Assembly: GCA_002495675.1 (NCBI GenBank)
Contig: DAGH01000002.1
Location: 19,998 to 83,997 of the forward strand
Direction of reading: 5' to 3'
DNA: 64,000 bases
From: Euryarchaeota archaeon UBA182
Lineage (GTDB): Archaea; Thermoplasmatota; Poseidoniia; Poseidoniales; Thalassarchaeaceae
Shown piece by piece: positions 33,228-42,535 of this stretch. Each line of letters opens with the position of its first letter. Positions within the stretch are counted from its first letter, which is position 1. A model generated the notes under the pieces. The model was given only the letters and a program-made list of their open reading frames with translations, searched no databases and had not been told where the DNA came from. The translations under genes and the position numbers were made by a program.

Positions 33228-34388
33228 ATGGACAGGGGGCTAAACGATTCCTATATGCCCACGGTCGCAACCCGTTTCGATAACCTCGGTGTTGGATTTG
33301 CACCCTACCTCCAGCCCCCTCCGGAGGGAGTCATAAGGTGGACCGTTGGCGAACCAGGATTCCCAACTCCAGAACCAGTAATCTCCACTGCTGTGTCCGA
33401 GTTACTGGATGGCAAGACGAAATACACAAGAGGCCAAGGATCACCAGCACTATGCGAGGCTGTTGCACACCATCTAATGAAGACCAGCAAGATAAGTGTG
33501 AGCCCGGAGAATGTTTTGATAACACCAGGCGCCAAACAAGCCCTACTCTACTCATACATGACCGTGCTAAATCCTAGTGACGAGGCAATCCTACTCTCAC
33601 CATCATGGGCCTCATACGAACCGATGATTTCAATCATAGGGGGGGTCCCAGTAAACGTTCCCGTAGACAGGAAAAACTTCCATCCAGATATGGATGCCAT
33701 TCGCTCCTCCATAACCGATCGTACACGAATGATAATGGTAAATTCGCCTTGCAATCCAACCGGCGCTGTATACACACGGGAGGAGATTGAGGAAATCGTA
33801 TCTATTGCCATCGAACACGATCTCTGGATAATTTCAGATGAGATATACTCGAGACTTATCTGGAATGGAGGTGAGCACGTCTCACCGGCCACAATCGAAG
33901 GTGGAAAAGAGCGCACTATTGTCATAAGCGGTTGGTCAAAAACATGGGCTATGACAGGTATGAGAGTAGGTTTTCTCGCAGGGCCTGAACAAGCCGTGAG
34001 AGCCGCTGTGAAATGCCAAGCCAACTCGGCCTCGCACATCCCCACATTCATGATGGAAGCAGCTAGGGTCGCATTAGACTGCGATGATCACGTGGAACGA
34101 TTCTCCGATGCCTACAGGCACAGGAGGAATTTGATTGTTCAGGGCTTAGAAGACATACCGGGCTTGAGAATAGTAAACCCGGAAGGTGCCTTCTATCTAT
34201 TCATAGATGTAACAGGGACAGGAATGTCTGATGTCCAGTTTGCAGATGGAGCCTTGAAGGCTGGCGTACAACTTATCCCAGCATCGCTCATCACAGGTGG
34301 AGAGGGTTTCATTCGTGTATCCTATGCTGCTTCAGAGGAAGACATCAAAGAGGGAATAAACAGATTGAGATCATGGCTCTTGGAATGA
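33228..34388 (+). CDS. PLP-dependent class I/II aminotransferase
   Basis: A 386-residue fold-type I aminotransferase, probably using aspartate or another amino acid with 2-oxoglutarate. TVGEPGFPTPEPV and KTKYTRGQGSPALCEAV lie near the front. The region PCNPTGAVY (about 171-179), SDEIYSRLI, the PLP lysine K238 in SGWSKTWAMTGMRVGF, and FIRVSYAASEEDIKEGI complete the fold. The start is ATG at 33228, or ATG at 33255 (MPTVATRFD), which is nearer the family start. It is followed by the speD promoter region. Confidence 0.9.
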   Translation: MDRGLNDSYMPTVATRFDNLGVGFAPYLQPPPEGVIRWTVGEPGFPTPEPVISTAVSELLDGKTKYTRGQGSPALCEAVAHHLMKTSKISVSPENVLITPGAKQALLYSYMTVLNPSDEAILLSPSWASYEPMISIIGGVPVNVPVDRKNFHPDMDAIRSSITDRTRMIMVNSPCNPTGAVYTREEIEEIVSIAIEHDLWIISDEIYSRLIWNGGEHVSPATIEGGKERTIVISGWSKTWAMTGMRVGFLAGPEQAVRAAVKCQANSASHIPTFMMEAARVALDCDDHVERFSDAYRHRRNLIVQGLEDIPGLRIVNPEGAFYLFIDVTGTGMSDVQFADGALKAGVQLIPASLITGGEGFIRVSYAASEEDIKEGINRLRSWLLE

Positions 34389-34457
34389 AAGCAAAAATTG
34401 TACAACCCACTACCGTTTATTTTAGAGAGAATAGAGGCCAGAACTAATTAGAATAAT

Positions 34458-34467
34458 TCATAAATAG
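34458..34467 (+). promoter_or_regulatory. TATA-like element of the speD-dhs operon
   Basis: TTCATAAATA lies about 40 nt before the GTG at 34506. A GGTGGTGAT just before the start can pair with the 16S 3' end, so this operon probably has a short leader with a Shine-Dalgarno, unlike most genes here. Confidence 0.5.
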
Positions 34468-34505
34468 AAATCGCCCGACACAGCCCCGATTTCGGTGGTG
34501 ATAGG

Positions 34506-34907
34506 GTGGTTAAGGCTCACGGAAAACACGTTTACATCGACTATACTGGGTATCAATATGATGAACTGAACAATGGTGAAAAAATATTAGAAATCATGAT
34601 CCAATCAACTCGGGTTGCGAACATTAGGCCCGTTTTTTCTCATGTGGAGGAGTTTGATGGTCAGAGCTCACCTCCTGGGTTTGCAGCTGTGGTACTTTTA
34701 GATGAGTCCCACATCACTGCACATTGCTATTATGAAAAGGGATGGTTGGCAATTGATGCATTTACATGTGGTGATGGCGATCCTGATCTTATTGCGGAAT
34801 ACATAACAAGAAATCTGGAAATAAGGATGCCTGGCCTTCAACAAATGCGGAGGGAGTTGGTAGATAGGTTCCTTCACAACAACGTAGAAGGGGCTGTGAT
34901 TGATTGA
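34506..34907 (+). CDS. speD: S-adenosylmethionine decarboxylase proenzyme
   Basis: A 133-residue class 1B AdoMetDC that makes decarboxylated AdoMet, the aminopropyl donor for spermidine. The self-cleavage site is the E67-S68 pair in LLDESHITAHCY; Ser68 becomes the pyruvoyl group. The catalytic Cys lies in AFTCGDGD, with H73 nearby. The GTG start has a strong GGTGAT upstream. The next gene, deoxyhypusine synthase, uses spermidine and starts within its last codons (4-nt overlap). Confidence 0.93.
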   Translation: MVKAHGKHVYIDYTGYQYDELNNGEKILEIMIQSTRVANIRPVFSHVEEFDGQSSPPGFAAVVLLDESHITAHCYYEKGWLAIDAFTCGDGDPDLIAEYITRNLEIRMPGLQQMRRELVDRFLHNNVEGAVID

Positions 34908-35872
34908 AAGAAGAAGGGGATCCAGTGAGAGATTTCATCAAACGGAACTACAATCATTTCAACGCGGGAGAGCTTTCGAGATGTATAGAATCACTTCGGG
35001 ATTTCCTTGACAAAGATGGCCGATTGATGATAACCCTTGCTGGTGCTATGTCGACGGCAGAGATTGGCAAGACACTTTCACCTGCGATCAAGGCCCAAAA
35101 AATACACGCGATATGCTGCACAGGGGCTAATCTGGAGGAAGACCTGTTCAATTTAGTTGCAAGTTCAGATTATGAGAAAATAACAAATTGGAGGGAACTG
35201 ACCCCCCTTGATGATCTCAATCTCCACGATAGAGGGCTCAATCGTGTCACAGATGTCGCAATACCAGAACATCGGGCAATAAGATACGTAGAGGACAAAA
35301 TCATGGCTTTATGGAAAGATGCTGAGGCTGCAGGCGACAGAAGATTCCCTCATGAGTACATATATGATCTCCTAATGCACGGGGATTTAGAGTTCGATGG
35401 GGACCCTGATGACTCATGGCTAATGGCCGCGGCGGACGCCAACATTCCTATTTTCACCCCTGGATGGGAGGACTCCACTCTGGGAAACATCCTAGTCGCA
35501 CGCGTGATTGATTTGTCCATATCTTCTCAAGATATCGTATTAAGTGGATTACACTCAATGCAAGCATTAGCGGATTGGTACAGAGAGGATGACTCTCCTA
35601 CGGGGATTCTACAGGTAGGAGGCGGGATCGCTGGGGATTTCCCCATGTGTGTAGTTCCGATGCTTAGGCAAGATGTCGGAATCAATGTGAGATTATGGTC
35701 TTGGTTTGCTCAGATATCAGAATCAAGGCCGTCCTACGGGGGCTACTCAGGTGCACCACCGAGCGAGAAAATCAGCTGGGGAAAAATAAGCACCGAGACC
35801 CCTCGGTTTGTTATAGAGTCGGATGCCACCATAGTTTTGCCATTGATTCTCCAATCGATAGTAGAAAACTGA
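34904..35872 (+). CDS. dys: Deoxyhypusine synthase
   Basis: A 322-residue enzyme that moves the aminobutyl part of spermidine to a lysine of aIF5A. The NAD-binding and active-site features are LMITLAGAMSTAEIG (about 41-55), CCTGANLEEDLF (about 66-77), DGDPDDSWLMAAADANIPIFTPGWEDSTLGN, the GGGIAGDFP turn, and the intermediate-forming K294 in EKISWGKI. TTG at 34904 overlaps the speD stop, linking spermidine supply and use. The enolase gene converges with no gap. A homospermidine-type activity is possible but less likely. Confidence 0.92.
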   Translation: MKEEGDPVRDFIKRNYNHFNAGELSRCIESLRDFLDKDGRLMITLAGAMSTAEIGKTLSPAIKAQKIHAICCTGANLEEDLFNLVASSDYEKITNWRELTPLDDLNLHDRGLNRVTDVAIPEHRAIRYVEDKIMALWKDAEAAGDRRFPHEYIYDLLMHGDLEFDGDPDDSWLMAAADANIPIFTPGWEDSTLGNILVARVIDLSISSQDIVLSGLHSMQALADWYREDDSPTGILQVGGGIAGDFPMCVVPMLRQDVGINVRLWSWFAQISESRPSYGGYSGAPPSEKISWGKISTETPRFVIESDATIVLPLILQSIVEN

Positions 35873-37126
35873 TCAAACAAGTCGACCTTGATATTGAAGC
35901 CCCTGTTCTTCTATCCTGATCAGTTGATTGTATTTCGAAGTTCTGTCAGACCTAGCCGGAGCACCTGTCTTTATCCAACCACATCCAGTTCCTACTGCCA
36001 GATCGGATATGGAGCTGTCACAGGTTTCACCTGAACGATGTGACATGATGCAGTCAAAGCCGGCGCTTCTAGCAATCTGCATCACTTCAAGAGTTTCAGA
36101 GACAGTCCCTATCTGGTTAGGCTTGATCAAAATTGAATTGGAGGCTCGATCAAAGACACCCTTCTCCAATCTCAATTTATTGGTTACGTAGAGATCGTCT
36201 CCAATGACAAGAACATCATGACCTTTCTCTGTGAAGGATATCCAGGACCCCCAATCATCCTCTGAGAAGGGGTCTTCTATCGAAACTATGGGATATTTTT
36301 CAATCCAAGAGGAATACAACGAGGAAAGTTCTGACCCGCCAATCATCTTTCCATCGAAAGAATATCCACCAGAGTCATAGAATTCAGTGGCAGCGACATC
36401 TAGTGCGATTCCGATTTGAGTTGAACTTGAGTATCCAGCCCTCTCGATGGCTTCTACCAACAATTCCAATCCCTCTTCGTTTCGTCCCAAGGAGGGGGCG
36501 AAACCCCCTTCATCACCGATTCCAGAAAGCAGTCCCTTTTCCTCGAGTGTGTTTTTTAGGGCGTGATAAGTTTCGGTCCCAGCCCTGAGAGCAGATGTGA
36601 AATCTGGGAATCCATACGGAACAACCATGAATTCCTGCACGTCTACGTTAGTTGCTGCATGTGCACCTCCATTTAGGATGTTCATCAACGGGACTGGCAT
36701 TACGCCGACTGGCCAATCACCAGGTATAGATTTCCATAATGGAATCCCTTTTTCATTGGCCGAGGCCCTCAGGATCGCTAAGGAGCAACCTAGAATTGAG
36801 TTCGCCCCCAGTAGGCTTTTGTTTGGAGTCCCGTCTGCTGAAATCAGACGCTCGTCGATCATAGTCTGATCATGGACACTCATGCCGATTAGCTCATTTC
36901 TTAATATCGTATTCACATTATCCACAGACCTTTGGACTCCCGATCCCAGCCACATGGGGCCACCGTCTCTCAGTTCCACAGCTTCGTGAGATCCAGTGCT
37001 AGCCCCAGAGGGGACTGCTGCCCTTGCCGAGAATCTCCCGTCTACAAAACAGTCGACTTCAATCGTCGGCCGCCCCCTCGAATCGAGGATCATTCGAGCG
37101 AGGATGTCGGTGACTTGTCCTATCAT
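35873..37126 (-). CDS. eno: Enolase
   Basis: A 417-residue enzyme that interconverts 2-phosphoglycerate and PEP. Landmarks are ILDSRGRPTIEVD, VPSGASTGSHEAVELRD (about 38-54), GDEGGFAP (about 204-211), the three metal ligands in ALDVAATEF, SIEDPFSEDD and VIGDDLYV, the lysine in LIKPNQIGT, and MSHRSGET. The start ATG gives MIGQVTDILARMILDSRG. PEPCK at 62442 makes PEP, so both serve gluconeogenesis. A short unrecognised gene lies 41 nt upstream on the same strand. Confidence 0.97.
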   Translation of the reverse strand: MIGQVTDILARMILDSRGRPTIEVDCFVDGRFSARAAVPSGASTGSHEAVELRDGGPMWLGSGVQRSVDNVNTILRNELIGMSVHDQTMIDERLISADGTPNKSLLGANSILGCSLAILRASANEKGIPLWKSIPGDWPVGVMPVPLMNILNGGAHAATNVDVQEFMVVPYGFPDFTSALRAGTETYHALKNTLEEKGLLSGIGDEGGFAPSLGRNEEGLELLVEAIERAGYSSSTQIGIALDVAATEFYDSGGYSFDGKMIGGSELSSLYSSWIEKYPIVSIEDPFSEDDWGSWISFTEKGHDVLVIGDDLYVTNKLRLEKGVFDRASNSILIKPNQIGTVSETLEVMQIARSAGFDCIMSHRSGETCDSSISDLAVGTGCGWIKTGAPARSDRTSKYNQLIRIEEQGLQYQGRLV

Positions 37127-37167
37127 GGCCCAATGCGGAGGTCACGCCCTGTCAAGTTTCCCGAGAA

Positions 37168-37620
37168 TTATGCATTCAACCAACCTAGCCACCTGGAGAC
37201 GGCTGATTGCAGTAAGGGAATCTCTAATTCTGAGCGACAGCATCTTTCCCAGCACAACTGTTCTTGGGATGGTGAAATTGAGAACAACTCAGCTTTGCAC
37301 AGGACCCCATCATCTTGAGAGCTCAACCTTCGATAGTCATCCACGAAACAATGGATTAAGTTCTTCGGGAAATGGTGCATTACGGCTGTTTCGGGACAAC
37401 ACAGAACAGCACTTTTTTCCAGGAAAAGTAGTGAAGAACCATCGACCTCATTTATTTCATGTCCGTGGAGATTTACGTGGTGAAGCATCGCTGCGACATC
37501 TATGTTGTACCAATCAGACTCTTCCTTGGTGAGTTTCAATGATGATATATCATCAAGATACTCTTGGATTTCACTTTGGCTGGATTGAGGCGCGTCCCGC
37601 ATCAGTGAAACAAAAAACAT
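37168..37620 (-). CDS. Unrecognised 150-residue protein upstream of enolase
   Basis: A soluble protein I do not recognise, starting MFFVSLMRDAPQS with ATG at 37620; a TTG at 37638 is a poorer choice. It contains a His-rich run (MLHHVNLHGHEI), several Cys (AVLCCPETAV and CWERCC) and Trp at its end. A TATA-like TTTATT lies about 25 nt upstream in an AT-rich region, which supports a leaderless gene. Overlapping plus-strand frames are the main rival reading, but they cross the enolase gene. Possibly co-transcribed with eno. Confidence 0.5.
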   Translation of the reverse strand: MFFVSLMRDAPQSSQSEIQEYLDDISSLKLTKEESDWYNIDVAAMLHHVNLHGHEINEVDGSSLLFLEKSAVLCCPETAVMHHFPKNLIHCFVDDYRRLSSQDDGVLCKAELFSISPSQEQLCWERCCRSELEIPLLQSAVSRWLGWLNA

Positions 37621-37745
37621 CCACTGATTTGAAACCAACCAGCAATAAATTCTGTAAATAATTACCGAAAAATGTAAAATTTTTTAATTTTTTTTCCGTA
37701 AGAATGAACCAATGGTATCAAAAGTGACTGGTTAACGGCAATATC

Positions 37746-38168
37746 ATGCCTGAAGTAGATTCACTTGACAGATCTATTCTGTCAGTACTCAGAGACCAAG
37801 GAAGATCCTCATTTGTTCAGATCGCCAACTCAACCGGTGTCACAGAGAGAACGGTCAGGGCCAGAATGAGAAGGCTGGAAGACGAGGGCATCATTAGAGG
37901 GTATACGATAAGGGAGACAGGAATTGGACTCTCTGCGTTAGTCCGACTCAGTGTTGGGCCCGGTATTGAGATTGGCACTTTGGCAGGTGAATATGCATCT
38001 TGGGACGGTATAGAATCAGTCTACGAGATAAGCGGGGATGCAGATCTAATCGTCCTGGCACATGTTGATGACACCGTGGCTTTGCGCGGACTCTTGGACA
38101 GAATTTGGTTGAGTGCTCCGGGAAGCATAATTTCGACGAGAACTGAGCTTGTATTGGAACAGTACTGA
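37746..38168 (+). CDS. Lrp/AsnC family transcription regulator
   Basis: A 140-residue regulator. The N-terminal winged HTH reads LDRSILSVLRDQGRSSFVQIANSTGVTERTVRARMRRLEDEGII (about 6-49). The C-terminal RAM/ligand domain ends GDADLIVLAHVDD (about 98-110), the usual pocket motif for an amino acid. Upstream is a long AT tract (37676-37696) shared with the divergent gene at 37620, so it may regulate itself or that gene. The ligand is unknown. Confidence 0.9.
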   Translation: MPEVDSLDRSILSVLRDQGRSSFVQIANSTGVTERTVRARMRRLEDEGIIRGYTIRETGIGLSALVRLSVGPGIEIGTLAGEYASWDGIESVYEISGDADLIVLAHVDDTVALRGLLDRIWLSAPGSIISTRTELVLEQY

Positions 38169-38219
38169 TAAATCGTGATTTCCCACAAGATAAGTCCCAG
38201 AATCATGGTGGGGCATTAG

Positions 38220-38774
38220 TCATTCTTTCCACTTTACAGAACATCCAATACTTTCTGTTCTCTGGACCCGGATTCTCTGCCCTGAGACATATTGATTCAG
38301 TGCATCCTTAAGTTCACATGTTGTAGCATTGGATGGATCTCGGGGGGAATCGTCAAGGCGACCACGATACAGTACATCATGACCTCCAGAAACAAGATAA
38401 AATTCTGGAGTTCGCTTGGCTCCGTACGATCTTGCAACCTCTTGAGTCGAATCATGCAAGTAAGGGTATGACATCCCCTTGGAGGCCCTCTCAACCATAT
38501 GGTCCCAGTCATCTGAGACATACCGCTCGGGGTCATTTGAATTGATTCCGACAAATCCTAATCCAAATTCTCTTGCCATCTTTGCTATTTCTTCAATTCT
38601 ACCCTCTGATGCGACAACGTATGGGCAGTGATTGCAAGTGAACATCACAACCCCACCAGTTTCTCCGATCACTCCATCTAGGCCGACTACAGACTCACCA
38701 TGGGTCTTATTCGCATTTGGCAGATTGAATGTTGGCGCTTTGTCCCCCGGCTCGACACCATGACTTGAAGGCAT
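38220..38774 (-). CDS. Redoxin-type thioredoxin family protein
   Basis: A 184-residue AhpC/TSA-like fold protein. APTFNLPNANKTH, MFTCNHCPYVVASEGRIEEIA (CNHC at about 47-50) and the C-terminal GCSVKWKE are the hallmarks of a widely spread thioredoxin-family group annotated as redoxin. It probably reduces a peroxide or disulfide, but the substrate is unknown. There is no signal peptide. A second, different peroxiredoxin-like protein is encoded at 45654. Confidence 0.85.
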   Translation of the reverse strand: MPSSHGVEPGDKAPTFNLPNANKTHGESVVGLDGVIGETGGVVMFTCNHCPYVVASEGRIEEIAKMAREFGLGFVGINSNDPERYVSDDWDHMVERASKGMSYPYLHDSTQEVARSYGAKRTPEFYLVSGGHDVLYRGRLDDSPRDPSNATTCELKDALNQYVSGQRIRVQRTESIGCSVKWKE

Positions 38775-38789
38775 GATCTGCCGAAAGCA

Positions 38790-41045
38790 TCACCTGACAT
38801 GAACCCTTTCTGCGGGAATCCCTGCCAATGACTCCATCAATCTCAGCCTAGATCTGGCGTGTTGATCACTTGGATCGATATCCAGGACCTGACGCCATCG
38901 TTTGTAGGCCGCCCTGAAATCTCCCGCCTTCTCTTCAAGATCGGCAAGGATCATCAGGACGTCAAATCTCCTCGGATTGCATTCTGAGGCCTTCTCGAGG
39001 TCGGACATGGCCTCGTCAAGCCGATTAAACTCAAGATATAACCTCGCTCTACAGGCCCATGATTCGCTATCACTTGGATCCAGTCTAATTGCCTCGTTGA
39101 GAAGGGCCTCAGCCTGCTCACCCCTTCCAGTTTTTATGAGGCAAGACGCCAGTAATGCCATTGCATCGACATCTCCAGTTTGAGATGAGACAGCGCCTTC
39201 GAGTAGATCTATCGCCTCATCCCATAATGATAGCCCAACCATTGCCTCAGCATTACGTTTTATCGCTATTGGATTGTTTGGCCTGTTTCTGACAACCTCG
39301 CTGGAATGTTGGGCTGCCAAGTCGTACTTATCTTGGAATAGGTACAACAAAGCGAGGTTTAGACGGCCTGAGACGTGACTTGGATCAACCTTGATGACGC
39401 TCAAAAACCTCCTCTCAGCCTCTTCCATTCGTCCTTCTCTGGCATGTGCCAATCCATTCAAGAAGTCCATTTCTAATCTATCAGCTCGAACCTTATCGCA
39501 TTCCCTGAGCACGGATCGTGCCTCGTCGAAATCCATCGTTTCGATGAGTATACGCGCCTCTTCAATTAGGACGCTTGGCTCCTTCTCAGCGATCCGTCTC
39601 GCCCTGACGATGCACGTCCGCGCCTCGCCTAGATCACCAGATAGCCTGTTGTAGTATGCGGTAGCCAGCCAGCTTCTATGATCTTCTCTATCACAGCTCG
39701 TCATCTGTATGCTGCAGTCCTTCAACCTCGAGATGAGGCTTTCAGGCACCGATCCAGTATTGTCCCTTTCCAACTTGCACTGACTCATCAAAACTAATAC
39801 TTCAGATTCCAAAAGTCCTATTGTTGGGTTGAATGCTCTCGATCTGTCTAACAATGACAAGGCGTTATTCAAGTCATCAACGGCGATTGACAACTTAATC
39901 CCAGCCTCGTAGAGGGCTGGACTCCCACCAACATCAACTTTTGAGTTGAGGTGAGCCATCGCGGAATCTGCCATACCCATTGAAACAATTATTGAGACCT
40001 CCAACAGAATCGAATCATCAGACTCAGATTTTATGTCCCTAATTAGTCTGAGCGCCAAATCATACTGTCCCTTCAAATGGGCAATTTCAGCCCTCATGAA
40101 TAAGACGTCGTCAACGTTTTTCTCTTCCAAAGTCATGCCGTCTAACAATTCCAGACCTTCGTCCAGCATCCCCTCTGATATTTTCTTGCGGGCCCGTTTG
40201 ACTCTGACCGAGGGAGACATTTCCAGGACATTGGGGCCCACAGCTCTGGACCGAAGATTATGAATGGACCCAACAACCTCCACCTCCATCTCTCCATCCC
40301 AATCAAGTGACGCTAGCCTCCGCCGATTCCGAGAAGATCTTGAGTCACTTTCAGGCAACAGGGATAGCTGTTCGATCAGCGCTGGCATGTCATCGGGTTC
40401 AGAGTCGATGTGGGCTTCCAGAGTTTCAATCAACTCGTTCCTTGTCCCACTGACTCTGATAATCCTCAGGAGGCCAGACATGGAATCGAACCTATGCCCT
40501 TCTCTGAGGGAAGCCTCGTAAGCATCGCGAGCATGTTTTTGGACATCATGCTCCTCAAACAATGAACCCAGTCGTTCGAACTGTGAGGAGGTTAAACTCA
40601 GGTCATCGGGCCTTACCCCAGTAGAATCTAACATAATTCCAAGCCTCCTAGTGAGACTCCCCATTGCTATCAGAGAGTCGTCCGAGTCAGCCTCGTCATT
40701 TTCCAAGGCCATTGCAAGTAATCTCGCTGGATGTGAGATTAAATCACAAACCCTACTGACGCTTCCTCCATCCAATCTGCTCAGCATTCTCTCTGCGGTG
40801 TCGATTGCAGTATGGGCTGCAAGTCTGTCATGCACTGGATCACCGTCTCCGATCACGGATTCCAATCCGTCATTCACTGATGACAATTCTCTGTGTACAG
40901 TATAATATGCGGAGGACATCGTGTCAAGTTCCAACTTCATCTCAAGCGCCTTCCGCTTGTTGTATCTTTGACGGATAAAGGCTGTGGCGTAAGCGATTAT
41001 CAACAGTGCATAGACCCCTATCACTATGCGCGAGGCCTCTACCAT
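38790..41045 (-). CDS. Membrane-anchored TPR repeat protein
   Basis: A 751-residue protein with one N-terminal membrane helix (about 5-24, IVIGVYALLIIAYATAFI), a coiled stretch (about 25-75) and many helical TPR-like repeats. Repeats are clearest from about 505 to 735, for example GRMEEAERRFLSVIKVDPSH, DVDAMALLASCLIKTG and RGEQAEALLNEAIRLDPSD. The middle (about 270-420) holds more divergent repeats. It should form a scaffold anchored at the cytosolic membrane face. Its partner is unknown. It precedes the redoxin gene on the same strand. Confidence 0.8.
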   Translation of the reverse strand: MVEASRIVIGVYALLIIAYATAFIRQRYNKRKALEMKLELDTMSSAYYTVHRELSSVNDGLESVIGDGDPVHDRLAAHTAIDTAERMLSRLDGGSVSRVCDLISHPARLLAMALENDEADSDDSLIAMGSLTRRLGIMLDSTGVRPDDLSLTSSQFERLGSLFEEHDVQKHARDAYEASLREGHRFDSMSGLLRIIRVSGTRNELIETLEAHIDSEPDDMPALIEQLSLLPESDSRSSRNRRRLASLDWDGEMEVEVVGSIHNLRSRAVGPNVLEMSPSVRVKRARKKISEGMLDEGLELLDGMTLEEKNVDDVLFMRAEIAHLKGQYDLALRLIRDIKSESDDSILLEVSIIVSMGMADSAMAHLNSKVDVGGSPALYEAGIKLSIAVDDLNNALSLLDRSRAFNPTIGLLESEVLVLMSQCKLERDNTGSVPESLISRLKDCSIQMTSCDREDHRSWLATAYYNRLSGDLGEARTCIVRARRIAEKEPSVLIEEARILIETMDFDEARSVLRECDKVRADRLEMDFLNGLAHAREGRMEEAERRFLSVIKVDPSHVSGRLNLALLYLFQDKYDLAAQHSSEVVRNRPNNPIAIKRNAEAMVGLSLWDEAIDLLEGAVSSQTGDVDAMALLASCLIKTGRGEQAEALLNEAIRLDPSDSESWACRARLYLEFNRLDEAMSDLEKASECNPRRFDVLMILADLEEKAGDFRAAYKRWRQVLDIDPSDQHARSRLRLMESLAGIPAERVHVR

Positions 41046-41133
41046 GCAATCAATCGACTTCGATGAGGCTTTGATGCCTTCTGTCTAATCAAAGGGGCAA
41101 GTGGCAATTACACGCCCCTTCGAAGACTTTCGG

Positions 41134-42303
41134 TCACAGGTCTGAAGGTGCGTATGCTGACACGCTTCCCTTCCTTGCAGTATCGCCTACAGTACTGGCT
41201 AGGACGTTATCAATGCCCGCTTTGCTGGCGAGATCAAAAATTCGATCACTCATCTTCCCGGCGAAAACAAGCCCGACTGCACCCTCTGTTTCTTCGAGAG
41301 CCTTACCGAGAGCGGCTGCGCCAAGGGGGTCGCTGCCCGACCCATCTTCAAGGATGATGACTGCCTGGTTCCTCTTGAGGCCCTCCAGGTGTTGCCCCCA
41401 GTCGGCCATTACCTCCGGCGCTTGGACTTCGGCTTTCTCATGGCCGAGAGTTGCGTTGTCGTCGCTTTCCATCTGTTTCCTAATTCTCTGGACTACCTTT
41501 GCTGCGACCTCTTTCTGATTTAGGCACTTGGTAATCGTTTTACCCTCTAGGTGTTCAACCTCAAGGCTCTTTGGTGCAAATGCAACATGGGTCAGGGACT
41601 TTTCTAGCGATCCTGAGAGCTCCATCAACAAGAGGCTGCCCCCACGATCCCCGTCGAGAAATGCTGTGACGTTTTTCTTGGTAGATGCCAATTCGACTAG
41701 CTCATTTGGGACGCCAGAGCCCATCATTGCGATTGCATTTTTAATTCCATACTTCAATAGGTTCCTGACGTCATTTCGACCCTCTACAATGATTATCCCA
41801 TCGCTCTTTTTCACGTTGGGTCCAGCAGTCATTCCATTCACGTTTACCTCAGTGTCAACTGTCAGAACAGACCTTACCTCGTCCAGGATATTTTTAGATT
41901 CATCAGCCCCTGAGCCGATTAGGTCCATCAGTAGGCGCTTGGCACGATCAATCACAACATCTCTCTTCGCAGATACAACATTCTCAATCCTTTGCACCCG
42001 TATTGATGCTTTGCAAGGGCCAATTCTGTCGATAGTTTCGAGCGATGCTCCAATCACCGAAGTGGATACTTGATCCATTGAGGTGGTGAGGGTTATTTCC
42101 CCATTTACACTGCCCTTCCTCTGGTTCAGTGAAACATCGACATGGCCTATTCGACCGCTCCTCTGTAGGTCTCGAAGCTGGAGCTCTTCACCTAAAAGCC
42201 CCTCAGTTTGGCCAAAAATGGCTCCGACAACGTCCTTCCTTTGGACTGTACCATCTGTTCTTATGGTTGCGTGTATGACATATTTTCCTTCTTTCTTTGA
42301 CAT
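41134..42303 (-). CDS. dnaG: Archaeal DnaG primase-like protein
   Basis: A 389-residue archaeal DnaG. It starts KYVIHATIRTDGTVQRKDVVGAIFGQTEGLLG and has a central TOPRIM domain with GIIIVEGRNDVRNLLKYG (about 168-185, catalytic Glu) and TAFLDGDRGG (about 215-224, DxD). Archaeal DnaG is mainly a core part of the RNA exosome and has primase activity in vitro. PriL is also present in this window. No exosome genes are adjacent. The gene is alone on its strand, with 231 bp of upstream sequence before the divergent gene. Confidence 0.93.
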   Translation of the reverse strand: MSKKEGKYVIHATIRTDGTVQRKDVVGAIFGQTEGLLGEELQLRDLQRSGRIGHVDVSLNQRKGSVNGEITLTTSMDQVSTSVIGASLETIDRIGPCKASIRVQRIENVVSAKRDVVIDRAKRLLMDLIGSGADESKNILDEVRSVLTVDTEVNVNGMTAGPNVKKSDGIIIVEGRNDVRNLLKYGIKNAIAMMGSGVPNELVELASTKKNVTAFLDGDRGGSLLLMELSGSLEKSLTHVAFAPKSLEVEHLEGKTITKCLNQKEVAAKVVQRIRKQMESDDNATLGHEKAEVQAPEVMADWGQHLEGLKRNQAVIILEDGSGSDPLGAAALGKALEETEGAVGLVFAGKMSDRIFDLASKAGIDNVLASTVGDTARKGSVSAYAPSDL

Positions 42304-42535
42304 GTTCTTTCCTCCGAACTTTCACCATTCCCTCAAACGGGGGTTCGCGGCCTTTCGCCGCCATAATTGGCAAGGATGGGTGCAAGACACCCGCGAGTGG
42401 GACAGTGACCTGTTCATCCCGACCCTGTTGTGCTCTGCATTTGAACACTTTGCAAAAATAATCAACAAAATCACCAGAATAAAACAGACTCGCCTATGGG
42501 TCAAATCCATATCTAACTCCTTTCGTTGATGACTC
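42304..42535. other. Intergenic region between dnaG and 42536 gene
   Basis: This 232-bp divergent promoter region holds no gene I can support. GGTTCGCGGCCTTTCGCCGCC (42344-42362) can form a short GCGGC/GCCGC stem, and ACCCTGTTGTGCT (42423-42435) is a near match to the repeated 10-mer found elsewhere. Otherwise I see nothing in it. Confidence 0.4.
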
